61,792 nucleotides of DNA from DAOUEO01 sp963763495 (GTDB lineage: Bacteria; Chloroflexota; Dehalococcoidia; DSTF01; JALHUB01), in contig CAVXOY010000014.1 of the NCBI GenBank assembly GCA_963763495.1, forward strand, positions 1 to 61,792, read 5' to 3'. Below, piece after piece: positions 30,034 through 38,483 of this stretch (the stretch's first letter is position 1; each line of letters opens with the position of its first letter). The notes beneath the pieces are model-generated. The model had not been told where the DNA came from and did not search any database. It was given only the letters and a program-made list of their open reading frames with translations. The translations under genes were made by a program, and so were the position numbers.

Positions 30034-30958
30034 GTGGAATTGCGCGAGGTCTGGAAACACGAGGCTCTGGACTTCGCAAAGTGGGCTCCAAGAGAACCTC
30101 GACGTGTTGAACGAAGTGCTCGATCCGTATCCCTTTCGAGTGCGCCGAACGACGCGAGCAGTCGGCGGGCTCGTTCAATGTCGACCTGCTGGCGGAAGAC
30201 GAGACTGGCCGCCCTGTGGTCATCGAGAATCAACTCGAGAAGAGCAATCATGATCACCTTAGGTAAGGGATCATTACCTACGTCGCCGCCATCGACGCGA
30301 AGGCGGCGATCTGGATCGGTGAAGGACCCCGAGGCCGGAACACGTGGCGCGCGATCCTGGCTCGAACCAGTCCTCGTCTGTCGGTTTCGTACCTCTTGAA
30401 GGTTGAGGCGGTGAAAATCGGCAGTTCGCCAGCAGCCCCTCTAATCACGCTGATCGTGGGACCCAGCGAGGAGACGAGAGAAGCCGGCGAGGCCAAGACA
30501 GAAGTGGCGGAGCGGTATGGTATTCGGCTCCGCTTCTGGGCGAAACTCTTGGAGAAGGCGAAACAGAAGACGAAGCTGCACAGCGCCATTTCGCCGGGTC
30601 AATACAACTGGCTAGGGACTAGCGCTGGTCAGCGCGGCCTGGGTCTGAACTACTTAGTGCGCAAGCATGGAGCCGACGTGGAGCTCTATATAGACCGGGG
30701 CAAGGACGCTGAGGAGGAGAACGAGACCATCTTCGATAGTCTGGAAGCCTCAAGGGCCGCCATCGAGGACGTCTTTGGGGGGCCACTTGAATGGCAAAGG
30801 CTAGAGGGCAAGCGCGCGTGTCGAATCAAGAGAAGACATCGAGCTAGGAGGCTATCGCGACGAGGCAAAGTGGCCCGAAATCCACGAAGCTATGATCGTA
30901 CGCGATGATTCGGCTCGACAAGGCGGTGAGACCGTACATCAGAAAGCTAGAGGCATGA
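30034..30958 (+). pseudogene. Decayed DUF4268 / PD-(D/E)XK-like protein gene
   Basis: Fragments in all three frames line up as one protein: ELREVWKHEALDFAKW, LQENLDVLNEVLD, FNVDLLAEDETGRPVVIENQ (nuclease-like core), ITYVAAIDAKAAIWIG, then SPAAPLITLIVGPSEETREA and a DUF4268-type C-domain (AKQKTKLHSAISPGQYNWLG). A final segment reads MIRLDKAVRPYIRKLEA before the stop at 30956-30958. At least four frame breaks and an in-frame TAA at 30264-30266 are present. This is more damage than neighbouring genes show, so true decay is likely. DUF4268 proteins are often found near restriction or defence genes. Confidence 0.65.
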
Positions 30959-30992
30959 CGGCCATAGCGCCGCCCCATCCGTAGGGGGAGTT

Positions 30993-31394
30993 ATGAGTAA
31001 CCGAGCCAACATCAACGCCGTGTTCGCTGGGTTGGTGGTTATCATACTCGGGGCCGCTGCCGTGTCCCTGGTCATCGCTATTGTCCGAGAGTCTCGCGGT
31101 TCCGGTGACGACGACGTCAAGTTGACGGTCTTGACCTGCGACACCATCGCCCGAGGGGAGGTCGAAAACACCACGGACCAAACCCTCGACGTGTACATCC
31201 GTGTTGAGTTCGTTGACCGCAAGGGCACCACGATCAATCTGGGTACGGCGTACATCGAATGGCTTAAACCTGGAGCGATGAGCTACTGGTCGGTTCCGTA
31301 CGGCGGCGTGCGCGATTATGACACTTGCCATGCGGAGGTCGGCTTCACGACGGCGTCGAAACCGCCGGTCATCGAGGACATTGAGATTCCGTAG
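30993..31394 (+). CDS. Small membrane-anchored protein with FxLYD-like domain
   Basis: 133 aa. One N-terminal membrane helix (about residues 8-30, AVFAGLVVIILGAAAVSLVI) is followed by an extracytoplasmic beta domain with GEVENTTDQTLDVYIRVEFV and AYIEWLKPGAMSYWSVPY. The pattern resembles FxLYD domains. Two cysteines (CDT, DTCHAE) could form a disulfide. GGGGGAG is 2 nt before the ATG. Function unknown. A 50-aa ORF with a strong ribosome binding site follows 9 nt later. Confidence 0.6.
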   Translation: MSNRANINAVFAGLVVIILGAAAVSLVIAIVRESRGSGDDDVKLTVLTCDTIARGEVENTTDQTLDVYIRVEFVDRKGTTINLGTAYIEWLKPGAMSYWSVPYGGVRDYDTCHAEVGFTTASKPPVIEDIEIP

Positions 31395-31403
31395 GAGGGA
31401 ACA

Positions 31404-31556
31404 GTGAGCCTAACCAGCGCTCTCTTTCGTCTCGCCCGTCTCAGCGCTGATGCTCACGCTCTCAGGAGCCCCACCAGCGCCGCTCGTCGGGTCAAGAACA
31501 AGGCCGTCGGTAGGCTGCTGGCGCGCGGTGGTATCTGGCGGCGGCTGTGGCGCTGA
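31404..31556 (+). CDS. Conserved-looking 50-residue basic protein
   Basis: The GTG at 31404 is preceded by GGAGGG with 4-5 nt spacing and lies 9 nt after the preceding stop. The product begins MSLTSALFRLARLSADAHAL, then RRVKNKAVGRLLARGG and ends IWRRLWR: an amphipathic, arginine-rich helix-forming peptide. I recall similar 50-60 aa uncharacterised peptides (LYRLAR-type start, R-K-x-x-x-R core) in Actinobacteria, but cannot verify this here. Confidence 0.55.
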   Translation: MSLTSALFRLARLSADAHALRSPTSAARRVKNKAVGRLLARGGIWRRLWR

Positions 31557-31568
31557 TACACGCATAGG

Positions 31569-31607
31569 GACACCATTCTAGAGTCCTTCCGCGGAAGGAC
31601 AGGTGTC
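31569..31607. repeat. Nested palindrome
   Basis: A perfect 18-bp palindrome GTCCTTCCGCGGAAGGAC (31583-31600) lies inside outer arms GACACC (31569-31574) and GGTGTC (31602-31607). It lies between the small ORF and the tRNA genes. It could be a hairpin terminator without T-tract, a REP-like element or an operator. Confidence 0.55.
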
Positions 31608-31674
31608 ACCAATGTTTCTGAACGAGCACACAGAGCGGGCCGATGCTTGACCGAGGCATCGTGCCGTGCTAACT

Positions 31675-31699
31675 TCCCCGAATTAGGGGGCCTCTTTTT
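31675..31699 (+). terminator. Possible intrinsic terminator upstream of the tRNA genes
   Basis: CCCC and GGGG arms surround GAATTA, followed shortly by CCTCTTTTT. The stem is short. Confidence 0.45.
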
Positions 31700-31750
31700 C
31701 CTGAAGTCTCCTTCCGAGTATTTAGTTGCGCGCCTACGGTAGGGATATCG

Positions 31751-31756
31751 TATAAT
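31751..31756 (+). promoter_or_regulatory. -10 element of the tRNA promoter
   Basis: A perfect TATAAT lies 44 nt upstream of the tRNA-Lys gene. The best -35 candidate, TTGCGC, has a long 19-nt spacer. Confidence 0.5.
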
Positions 31757-31800
31757 ACGCGTCAGAGACTACATAATCTAGCGGGTTGGGGGTGACTAGG

Positions 31801-31877
31801 GGGCCGCTAGCTCAATTTGGCAGAGCAGCTGACTCTTAATCAGCAGGTTACAGGTTCGATTCCTGTGCGGCCTACCA
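31801..31877 (+). tRNA. tRNA-Lys (CTT)
   Basis: Cloverleaf: acceptor stem GGGCCGC/GCGGCCT, D-arm GCTC..GAGC, anticodon stem GCTGA/TCAGC around loop CTCTTAA (anticodon CTT), T-arm ACAGG-TTCGATT-CCTGT. The CCA end is encoded at 31875-31877. Confidence 0.95.
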
Positions 31878-31911
31878 AAGTCAGGAGATCCGGCGAGCCT
31901 GGTTCGCTAGA

Positions 31912-31996
31912 GGGGAAGTGTCGGAACTGGTAGACGAGCATGATTTAGGATCATGTGCCGAGAGGCGTAGGGGTTCGAGTCCCCTCTTCCCCACCA
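31912..31996 (+). tRNA. tRNA-Leu (TAG)
   Basis: Acceptor stem GGGGAAG/CTTCCCC, anticodon stem CATGA/TCATG around loop TTTAGGA (anticodon TAG), long variable arm (TGCCGAGAGGCGT region) as expected for leucine, and T-arm GGGG-TTCGAGT-CCCC. The CCA end is encoded at 31994-31996. Confidence 0.95.
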
Positions 31997-32087
31997 GTTC
32001 AGAAACCTTCCGCCAGTCAACCTTGGATGATCGCCGCAGCATGGGGCTGGGGCTGACATAGACAAATAGGACGAACGGGGAGATTTG

Positions 32088-33080
32088 ATGGCGACCCTGT
32101 TGGAGGTAAAGGACCTTAAGACCTATTTCTTCACGGATGATGGCGTGGTCAAGGCGGTGGATGGGATAACCTACGATGTGGATGAGGGGGAGACAATCGG
32201 ACTTGTCGGGGAGAGCGGCTGTGGCAAGAGCGTCAGCGCTCTCTCTTTGCTCAGGTTGATCCCCAACCCGCCCGGCAAGGTCGTCGGTGGCGAGATCTGG
32301 TTCGAAGGAGAGAACCTGCTCAAGGTAGATGAGGATGAGATCCGTCACGTCCGGGGCAACCGGATAGCGATGATCTTCCAGGAGCCGATGACCTCGCTCA
32401 ACCCTGTGCTGACGATCGGCCGGCAGCTCACGGAGTCGCTGGAGCTGCACATGAGGATGGACCGAGGCAGCGCAACGAAGAGGGCGATTGAGCTTCTGGA
32501 GATGGTCGGCATTCCCTCGGCGGGGGCAAGGATAAAGGAATACCCCCACCAGTTCTCCGGCGGCATGCGGCAGCGCGTGATGATAGCGATGGGGCTCTCC
32601 TGCAACCCGAAGCTCCTGCTCGCCGACGAGCCGACCACCGCTCTCGACGTTACGATTCAGGCGCAGATCCTGGAGTTGATGGCCAAGCTGAGCAGGGAGT
32701 TCGGCACGGCGGTCATCATCATCACCCACAACCTTGGGGTCGTGGCCCGCTATGCGCATCGCGTCAACGTCATGTACGCCGGGAAGATAGTCGAGGCATC
32801 GACCGCCCGGGCCGTATACGGCGAACCGCGTCACCCTTACACTATCGGCCTGCTCAAGTCGGTACCGAGGCTTGACCAGATCAGGAAGGACAAGCTGGAG
32901 CCGATCGAGGGTCTACCTCCTGATCTCATAAATATGCCGAGTGGCTGCAGTTTCTATCCCCGCTGTCACTATCGTATCGACAAGTGTCGCCAGGAAGAGC
33001 CGCCGCTAATGCTTGCCGGCGAGAGTCACTATTCGGCTTGTTGGGTAATGCCCACTATTGGAAAGGCCCAAGGCGAATGA
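32088..33080 (+). CDS. oppD: Oligopeptide/dipeptide ABC transporter ATPase (OppD/DppD type)
   Basis: 330 aa from ATG 32088 (GGGGAG upstream; a TTG one codon earlier is less likely). Walker A GLVGESGCGKS near residue 42, signature FSGGMRQRV, Walker B LLLADEPTTALDV, and the C-terminal oligopeptide-transporter region with cysteines CSFYPRCHYRIDKC that binds an Fe-S cluster in some members. Cytoplasmic energising subunit. It overlaps oppF by ATGA. No permease or binding protein is in the window. Confidence 0.9.
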   Translation: MATLLEVKDLKTYFFTDDGVVKAVDGITYDVDEGETIGLVGESGCGKSVSALSLLRLIPNPPGKVVGGEIWFEGENLLKVDEDEIRHVRGNRIAMIFQEPMTSLNPVLTIGRQLTESLELHMRMDRGSATKRAIELLEMVGIPSAGARIKEYPHQFSGGMRQRVMIAMGLSCNPKLLLADEPTTALDVTIQAQILELMAKLSREFGTAVIIITHNLGVVARYAHRVNVMYAGKIVEASTARAVYGEPRHPYTIGLLKSVPRLDQIRKDKLEPIEGLPPDLINMPSGCSFYPRCHYRIDKCRQEEPPLMLAGESHYSACWVMPTIGKAQGE

Positions 33081-34099
33081 CCAGCGAATCTACTATCGCC
33101 ACCAGCAGCCAGACCGGGATCGGTGGTAACAATACGCTCATCGATGTCAGCGGTCTCAAGATGTACTTCCCGGTGACCTCGGGCATCATACTGCAGCACA
33201 AGATCGCCGATGTGAAGGCTGTGGATGGGGTCACGTTCAGCATTCGCCGGGGCGAGACGTTGGGGCTGGTGGGTGAGAGCGGCTGTGGCAAGTCGACTGT
33301 GGGACGGGCGATCCTTCAGCTTTACCGGCCAACCGCCGGCCAGGTTCTGTTCGACGGCCATGATTTGACGAAGATCAAGGGCGGCGAGTTGCGGTCCTAT
33401 CGCCGGAGGATGCAGATGATCTTCCAGGACCCCTATGCCTCCCTTAACCCTCGGATGAGCGTGGGCTCCATCATCGGTGAGCCTCTGGTTATTCACTCCC
33501 TGGCGAAAGGGAAGCAGCGCCGCGAGCGGATACGGGAGTTGATGCAGATTGTGGGGCTGAACCCCTACATGGCGAGCCGCTATCCGCATGAGTTCAGCGG
33601 CGGCCAGCGGCAGCGCATCGGTATCGCCCGCGCCCTCGCAGTGGAGCCCGACTTCATTGTCTGTGATGAGCCGATATCGGCCCTGGACGTCTCCATCCAG
33701 GCTCAGATCATCAACCTGCTGGAGGACCTGCAGCAGAAATTCGGTCTGACCTACCTGTTCATTGCGCATGACCTATCGGTAGTGCGCCACATCAGCGACC
33801 GGGTGACTGTGATGTACCTGGGCAAGCTGATGGAGATGTCCGATCGGGTGGAGCTGTACGAGAACCCCCTGCACCCCTATACCAAGGCGCTGCTCTCGGC
33901 CGTACCGATACCGGACCCGGTGGTTGAGGCGACGAGGGAGCGCATCATCTTGACGGGGGACGTGCCCAGCCCGTTGTTCCCGCCATCGGGGTGCGTCTTC
34001 CACACGCGCTGTCCTCTCGTCATCGATGAGTGCCGCGAGCGCGTGCCGGAGTGGCGCGAGGCGATTAGAGATCACTGGGTCGCCTGCATAAGGGTGTAG
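33077..34099 (+). CDS. oppF: Oligopeptide/dipeptide ABC transporter ATPase (OppF/DppF type)
   Basis: 340 aa from the ATG at 33077, which overlaps the oppD stop. Walker A GLVGESGCGKSTVGRAIL, Q-loop MIFQDPYASLNPRMSVGSII, signature EFSGGQRQRIGIARAL, Walker B CDEPISALDVSIQ and the C-terminal cysteine region (CVFHTRCPLVIDEC). It pairs with OppD as the heterodimeric motor for peptide or nickel import. A strong terminator follows. Confidence 0.92.
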   Translation: MTSESTIATSSQTGIGGNNTLIDVSGLKMYFPVTSGIILQHKIADVKAVDGVTFSIRRGETLGLVGESGCGKSTVGRAILQLYRPTAGQVLFDGHDLTKIKGGELRSYRRRMQMIFQDPYASLNPRMSVGSIIGEPLVIHSLAKGKQRRERIRELMQIVGLNPYMASRYPHEFSGGQRQRIGIARALAVEPDFIVCDEPISALDVSIQAQIINLLEDLQQKFGLTYLFIAHDLSVVRHISDRVTVMYLGKLMEMSDRVELYENPLHPYTKALLSAVPIPDPVVEATRERIILTGDVPSPLFPPSGCVFHTRCPLVIDECRERVPEWREAIRDHWVACIRV

Positions 34100-34123
34100 C
34101 CAGAGACAGCACGTTATCTACGA

Positions 34124-34155
34124 AAGAGGGGCCTCGCAGGGGGCCCTTCTTCTGT
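34124..34155 (+). terminator. Intrinsic terminator after oppDF
   Basis: A 10-bp stem AAGAGGGGCC / GGGCCCTTCTT (one G-U pair) with a 7-nt loop, running into TTCTTCTGTG. Confidence 0.75.
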
Positions 34156-34195
34156 GTTCCAACGGTGGGGTGGCTAGGGACAGGGACGTGTGCTC

Positions 34196-36234
34196 TCAGC
34201 AGCGTTGAGTTCTTGGCCTCCATCTGGCATCGAGGATGTTGAGCGCTCCGTTCTTGTCCAGATCAAGCGCAGGTGTGGTGGAGTGAGGCCGAAGGCCATC
34301 TTCGCCACCCAGAGGACATCCAGGATGTTGGCCTGCTTGTCAGTGTTGACGGAGGCGATCTCGATGCCAGTCGGGGCAGGCGTCGCCGTCGGAGTCTGCG
34401 GAGTAGGGGTCGGTGCCCCAGCCTCTGGCCTCGACGTCGTCGGTGAACCCGTCGCCGTCGGAATCGGTCGGCGGAACCGAGGCGGCGGCTTGCTCGCGGG
34501 GTCGCAGGGGTTGAGAGCTCTGTGCTGCCTCGTAGCCGTCGAGGGAGCCGTCGCCGTCGCTGTCGCGGACGAGGCGGAAGGGGCAGGCCGAGTCGGACTC
34601 CTGGGCGTCGGGCAGGCCGTCGTTGTCGGCGTCGTCGTCGCAGGCGTCGCCGACGGCATCCTCGTAGGGGTTGGTGGTATCGTCGCCGGTGATGTCGGGG
34701 CCGTTGTCGATGGGGCCGAGCGGCGTGTTGGCCTGGTCGGCGTTCGGGACAGACGGGCAGTTGTCAGCACTGTCGGGCACCCCGTCGGCATCCTGATCGG
34801 CGGAGGGGCTCACGGCGTATGTGAGCGGCGCTGACGCCTGACTGCTGATCTCCTCCGCATCAGCCGCGGTCAGCCCAGGGGCGTCGTAGTAGATGGTCCG
34901 CGTGGAATGGAGGTAGTAGGTGCAGTCCTGACTGGGGTCGGTGCAAGGTATGCTCTGAGTGATGTAGGTGCCGCTGGAGCCGTAGGCGAAGGCATCGCCG
35001 GTACACTGGGTGACGCTGGGAGTGGAGTCGTCCAGGTAGTAGGAAGTCGGCGCGAAGCCGGCTATGTTCGTCAGCACAGAACCGGTCATAACCAGTGACC
35101 CTTGGGGGCCGGTCACCATCTCCCATTGGATGCCGCCGAGGGTGACGCTGTCGGGGTTGCCGTCGATGGTGACGCCGGAGGTGTTGAGGTCGTTGTAGTA
35201 GGTCATGCCGGAGGCGGCCGGGCTGTAGTCGAAGAAGTCCATCATGCCGCCTATGGCGTGCACGCGCAGGAAGGTGCGGATGTCCTGGCGGCGCTCGTAG
35301 AAGATGTTCTCGCGTTGCGTGAGGGGGCCGCTGTTGGCGCCGATGTAGGACCGCAATGCCCGCACCGGGCCGCTCTTGTTGACGATGAACGCGCCTTCGC
35401 CGTCGGAGAAGGTGTTTTCGCTGCGGCCGCAGTTGCCGGGGGCGAACAGGTTCTTGTGCCGGTCGAGGATGTCGACGCCGGTTGCCGCGCCGGCCGTCAC
35501 GCGTATTTCGTCGCTGATCCAGCGATCGGAGAAGTGGTGCGAGTAGTATGGCGTCGTCGCCACACTGTCTTCGGGGTTTGGCCCGTCCCACGCGTTGTAG
35601 GTTTCGAGGTACTCGCCCGACAGCAGGTCAAACGTGTAGCTGACGTACTGCTGGCCGGCGCCGGGGTCGAGCGTGCCGTCGGACTGGAACAGGTAGACAT
35701 AACCTGAGGCAGCAGCATCGAGGGGGTCCGTTATCGTGACCTCGGCACCGGAGCCGGGGATGATGCCCGATCGGTTCCGAGGACAAAGGAGGCCGTCGCC
35801 GGCGGCGTCCTGGCCATGAAGACGATCTCGTCGTCGTCGTCGAGCGTGGCGTCCGGGTCGGGACCGGTAAAGGTGCCGCTGTCCGTGTAGACGAGCTCAG
35901 TGACGCCATACGGCCCGCCGGAGCCATAGATGTCGCCGAAGTCCTTGAGGGCGCGCTCGTCGACTTGGACGGGTATCTGCTGCCAGCCGCCGTCGTAGCG
36001 AAACGCGACGAGGTCATTTGGGTCGATGCCGGTGAGCCAGGGAACGTCGGCGCCGGTGAGGACAACGGGGTCCGCGGGCCGGTTGAGCGTGCTCGCCGCT
36101 GGGGAAGACCAAAGGGTGAACAGCGATGAGGCGTTGGGGTTGTCGGAGCTGGTGAGGGCGCGCTCCGGTTGGACAGCCAGACCCGCCACTACCGACACGG
36201 CGACGATGAGAGAGAAGACGACTTGGTGTCGCAT
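34196..36234 (-). CDS. Secreted protein with thrombospondin type 3 repeats and dockerin-like C-terminus, frame-broken
   Basis: The signal peptide MRHQVVFSLIVAVSVVAGLA begins at 36234. A large beta-rich ectodomain follows (WQQIPVQVDERALKDFG, then VTITDPLDAAASGYVYLFQS after a break near 35770). Calcium-binding TSP3-type repeats come next (DQDADGVPDSADNCPSVPNA, DSDGDGSLDGYEA, DSDGDGFTDDVEARGWGTDP). After breaks near 34370 and 34265 the end reads VNTDKQANILDVLWVAKMAF and LDLDKNGALNILDA, resembling the two halves of a dockerin type I repeat. About 680 residues. Probably a surface or secreted calcium-stabilised protein; role unknown. Confidence 0.7.
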
Positions 36235-36322
36235 CTAGCACCAGCTATCAGAGGCGGGGGACGATAGAGACGAGTATACGCTTCTGGGGCTGCCTCGTAA
36301 ACCGTCGAGCAGCGCTGTCAAA

Positions 36323-36351
36323 TTGAACCGGTCAACACCCTATGCTACCAT
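36323..36351 (+). promoter_or_regulatory. Promoter of lepA placing the start at the ATG
   Basis: TTGAAC (36323-36328), a 17-nt spacer and TACCAT (36346-36351). The lepA ATG begins 10 nt after the -10 box and no Shine-Dalgarno precedes it, so the mRNA may be leaderless. Confidence 0.5.
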
Positions 36352-36360
36352 CGACCTGAT

Positions 36361-38196
36361 ATGGATCAGTCGCACATCCGCAACTTCTGCATCGTCGCCC
36401 ACATCGACCACGGCAAATCGACGCTGGCTGACCGTCTGTTGGAGGCGACCGGCACGATCTCCCCACGTGACATGCAGGAGCAGGTGCTGGATACGATGGA
36501 CCTGGAGCGCGAGAAGGGGGTGACGATCAAGGCGAAGGCGGTGCGGATGCTCTATCGCGCCGCCGATGGTGAGGAGTACGAGCTGAATCTGATCGATACG
36601 CCGGGGCACGTCGACTTCACCTACGAGGTCTCACGCGCGCTGGCGGCCTGCGAGGGGGCGCTGCTCGTGGTGGACGCTGCTCAAGGCATCCAGGCGCAGA
36701 CCCTTGCTCACACCTATCTTGCCCTCGAACACAATCTCACTGTGATACCGGTGATAAACAAGATCGACCTCCCGAATGCGGAGCCGGAGCGTGTCGCCAA
36801 AGAGATCGAGGCGGCGATTGGGTTCTCGCGGGACGAGATGCTCTACACGTCGGCGAAGGACGGCACGGGGACGTCCGAGGTGCTGGAGGCGGTGGTGAAG
36901 CGGCTGCGCCCGCCCCAGGGCCATGCCGACGCTCCTCTGCGGGCCCTCATCTTCGATTCCAAGTACGACTCGTACAAGGGGGTGATCGCCTACGTGCGGG
37001 TGGTCGACGGGTCGCTGGCGGCGGGAGAGCGGCTCTGGCTGGCCTCCGGGCAACGAGAGGTGGAGCCGATTGAGGTGGGCATCTTCCGGCCGGAGATGGT
37101 CCAGGTGGACGGTCTCAGCAGCGGCGAGGTCGGTTACGTGGCCACGGGGCTGAAGAACGTCAAAGAGTGCCGGGTGGGCGATACGATCACGGAGGACGAG
37201 CGGCGCGCCGAATCGCTGCCGGGCTACCAGCCGGCGAAACCGATGGTGTTCGCGGGGCTCTATCCCGCCGCCGCCAACGACTACGGCCTTCTCCGCGACG
37301 CCCTCGACAAGCTCAAGCTGAACGATGACGCCTTTACCTATGAGCCCGAGTCGAGCGTGGCGCTGGGCTTCGGGTTCCGCTGCGGGTTCTTGGGGCTGCT
37401 CCACATGGAGATCGTGCAGGAGCGGCTGGAGCGGGAGTACGACCTGACGCTGCTGATCACCGCTCCCAGCGTTGAGTACCTGGCCACGACGACGGACGGC
37501 CGTGAGGTCGTCGTCGACAATCCCTCCGATCTGCCGCCGCCGAACGAGATGGAAGCCGTCCGCGAGCCCTGGATGAACATCTCTATCATCAGCCCCGACC
37601 GCTACATCGGGCCGGTGATGGAGCTGGTTACGAGCCGACGGGGCGAGTTCCGCCATATGGGCTACCTGGGACAGGGACGGGGAGAGCCCGCCGGACGGTC
37701 GGTAGCGGAGGAGGCGCGGGTGGTGCTGGAGTACCGCATACCGCTCTCCGAGATGCTGGTCGAGTTCTACGATCAGCTCAAGTCGCACACTCAGGGCTAT
37801 GCCAGCCTGGACTACTCATTCTCCCACTACGCTCCGGCGAAGCTGGTGAAGCTGGACATCCTCGTGAACCAGCAGCCGGTCGACGCTCTGTCGCTGATAA
37901 CGCCGGCGGAGAAGGCGACGGCGCAGGGGCGGGCGCTGGTTGACCAGCTACGGCGCGCCATACCGCGGCAGATGTTCGACGTGCCGATCCAGGCGGCGGT
38001 TGGAGGGCGCATCGTCGCGCGGGAGACGATACGGGCGATGCGCAAGAACGTGCTCGCGAAGTGCTACGGCGGCGACGTGACGCGGAAGCGGAAGCTGCTG
38101 GAGAAGCAGAAGGCGGGGAAGAAGCGGATGCGGATGGTGGGGAACGTGGAGATCCCGCAGGAGGCGTTCATGGCCGTCCTGAAGCTGGGGAAATGA
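36361..38196 (+). CDS. lepA: Elongation factor 4 (LepA)
   Basis: 611 aa, full length. GTPase motifs: AHIDHGKSTL (residues 13-22), DTPGHVDFTYEVSRALAACE near 80, NKIDLP near 135. The LepA-specific C-terminal end GGDVTRKRKLLEKQKAGKKR is intact. The family is a translational GTPase that back-translocates or remodels stalled ribosomes. No ribosome binding site is seen before the ATG. Confidence 0.96.
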   Translation: MDQSHIRNFCIVAHIDHGKSTLADRLLEATGTISPRDMQEQVLDTMDLEREKGVTIKAKAVRMLYRAADGEEYELNLIDTPGHVDFTYEVSRALAACEGALLVVDAAQGIQAQTLAHTYLALEHNLTVIPVINKIDLPNAEPERVAKEIEAAIGFSRDEMLYTSAKDGTGTSEVLEAVVKRLRPPQGHADAPLRALIFDSKYDSYKGVIAYVRVVDGSLAAGERLWLASGQREVEPIEVGIFRPEMVQVDGLSSGEVGYVATGLKNVKECRVGDTITEDERRAESLPGYQPAKPMVFAGLYPAAANDYGLLRDALDKLKLNDDAFTYEPESSVALGFGFRCGFLGLLHMEIVQERLEREYDLTLLITAPSVEYLATTTDGREVVVDNPSDLPPPNEMEAVREPWMNISIISPDRYIGPVMELVTSRRGEFRHMGYLGQGRGEPAGRSVAEEARVVLEYRIPLSEMLVEFYDQLKSHTQGYASLDYSFSHYAPAKLVKLDILVNQQPVDALSLITPAEKATAQGRALVDQLRRAIPRQMFDVPIQAAVGGRIVARETIRAMRKNVLAKCYGGDVTRKRKLLEKQKAGKKRMRMVGNVEIPQEAFMAVLKLGK

Positions 38197-38208
38197 GTGC
38201 ACGGACTT

Positions 38209-38304
38209 GGGTCGGGCCGGAGTCCCGACCCTGACCGCGTGATCGTCGCGGGTCGGGCGACTCGCCCAACGGGGTGGCGGAGGATGGCGGGCAAGATGCC
38301 CGCC
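38209..38304. repeat. Hairpin-rich intergenic repeats between lepA and the MFS gene
   Basis: GGGTCGGG (38209-38216) pairs with CCCGACCC (38224-38231) over a 7-nt loop. GGCGGGC (38286-38292) pairs with GCCCGCC (38298-38304) over AAGAT. The second motif looks like an interspersed palindromic unit. No T-run follows either. The rest of 38197-38483 shows nothing recognisable. Confidence 0.5.
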
Positions 38305-38483
38305 CTACGAGTCTGGTCAATACGCCGTTGCGGGAAGGCGGAAGCCCCCCTACGTCTCCTCGTCCCGCGCTCCTTCGCTGGCGTTGTCCCCTAGCTGCGG
38401 CTGGCGTACCATTGGCTTAAACCACCCCCATAAACCGTGAGAACTCAGGAAATGCCGCTGATCCCTCAGCGAGCGGAGAGTCT

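Noticed and set aside
31881..32834. Open frame of 317 codons on the minus strand
   Set aside because: It covers tRNA-Leu and the antisense of oppD.
36631..37788. Open frame of 385 codons antisense to lepA
   Set aside because: Low-complexity His/Leu/Arg composition typical of an antisense frame; lepA is intact on the other strand.
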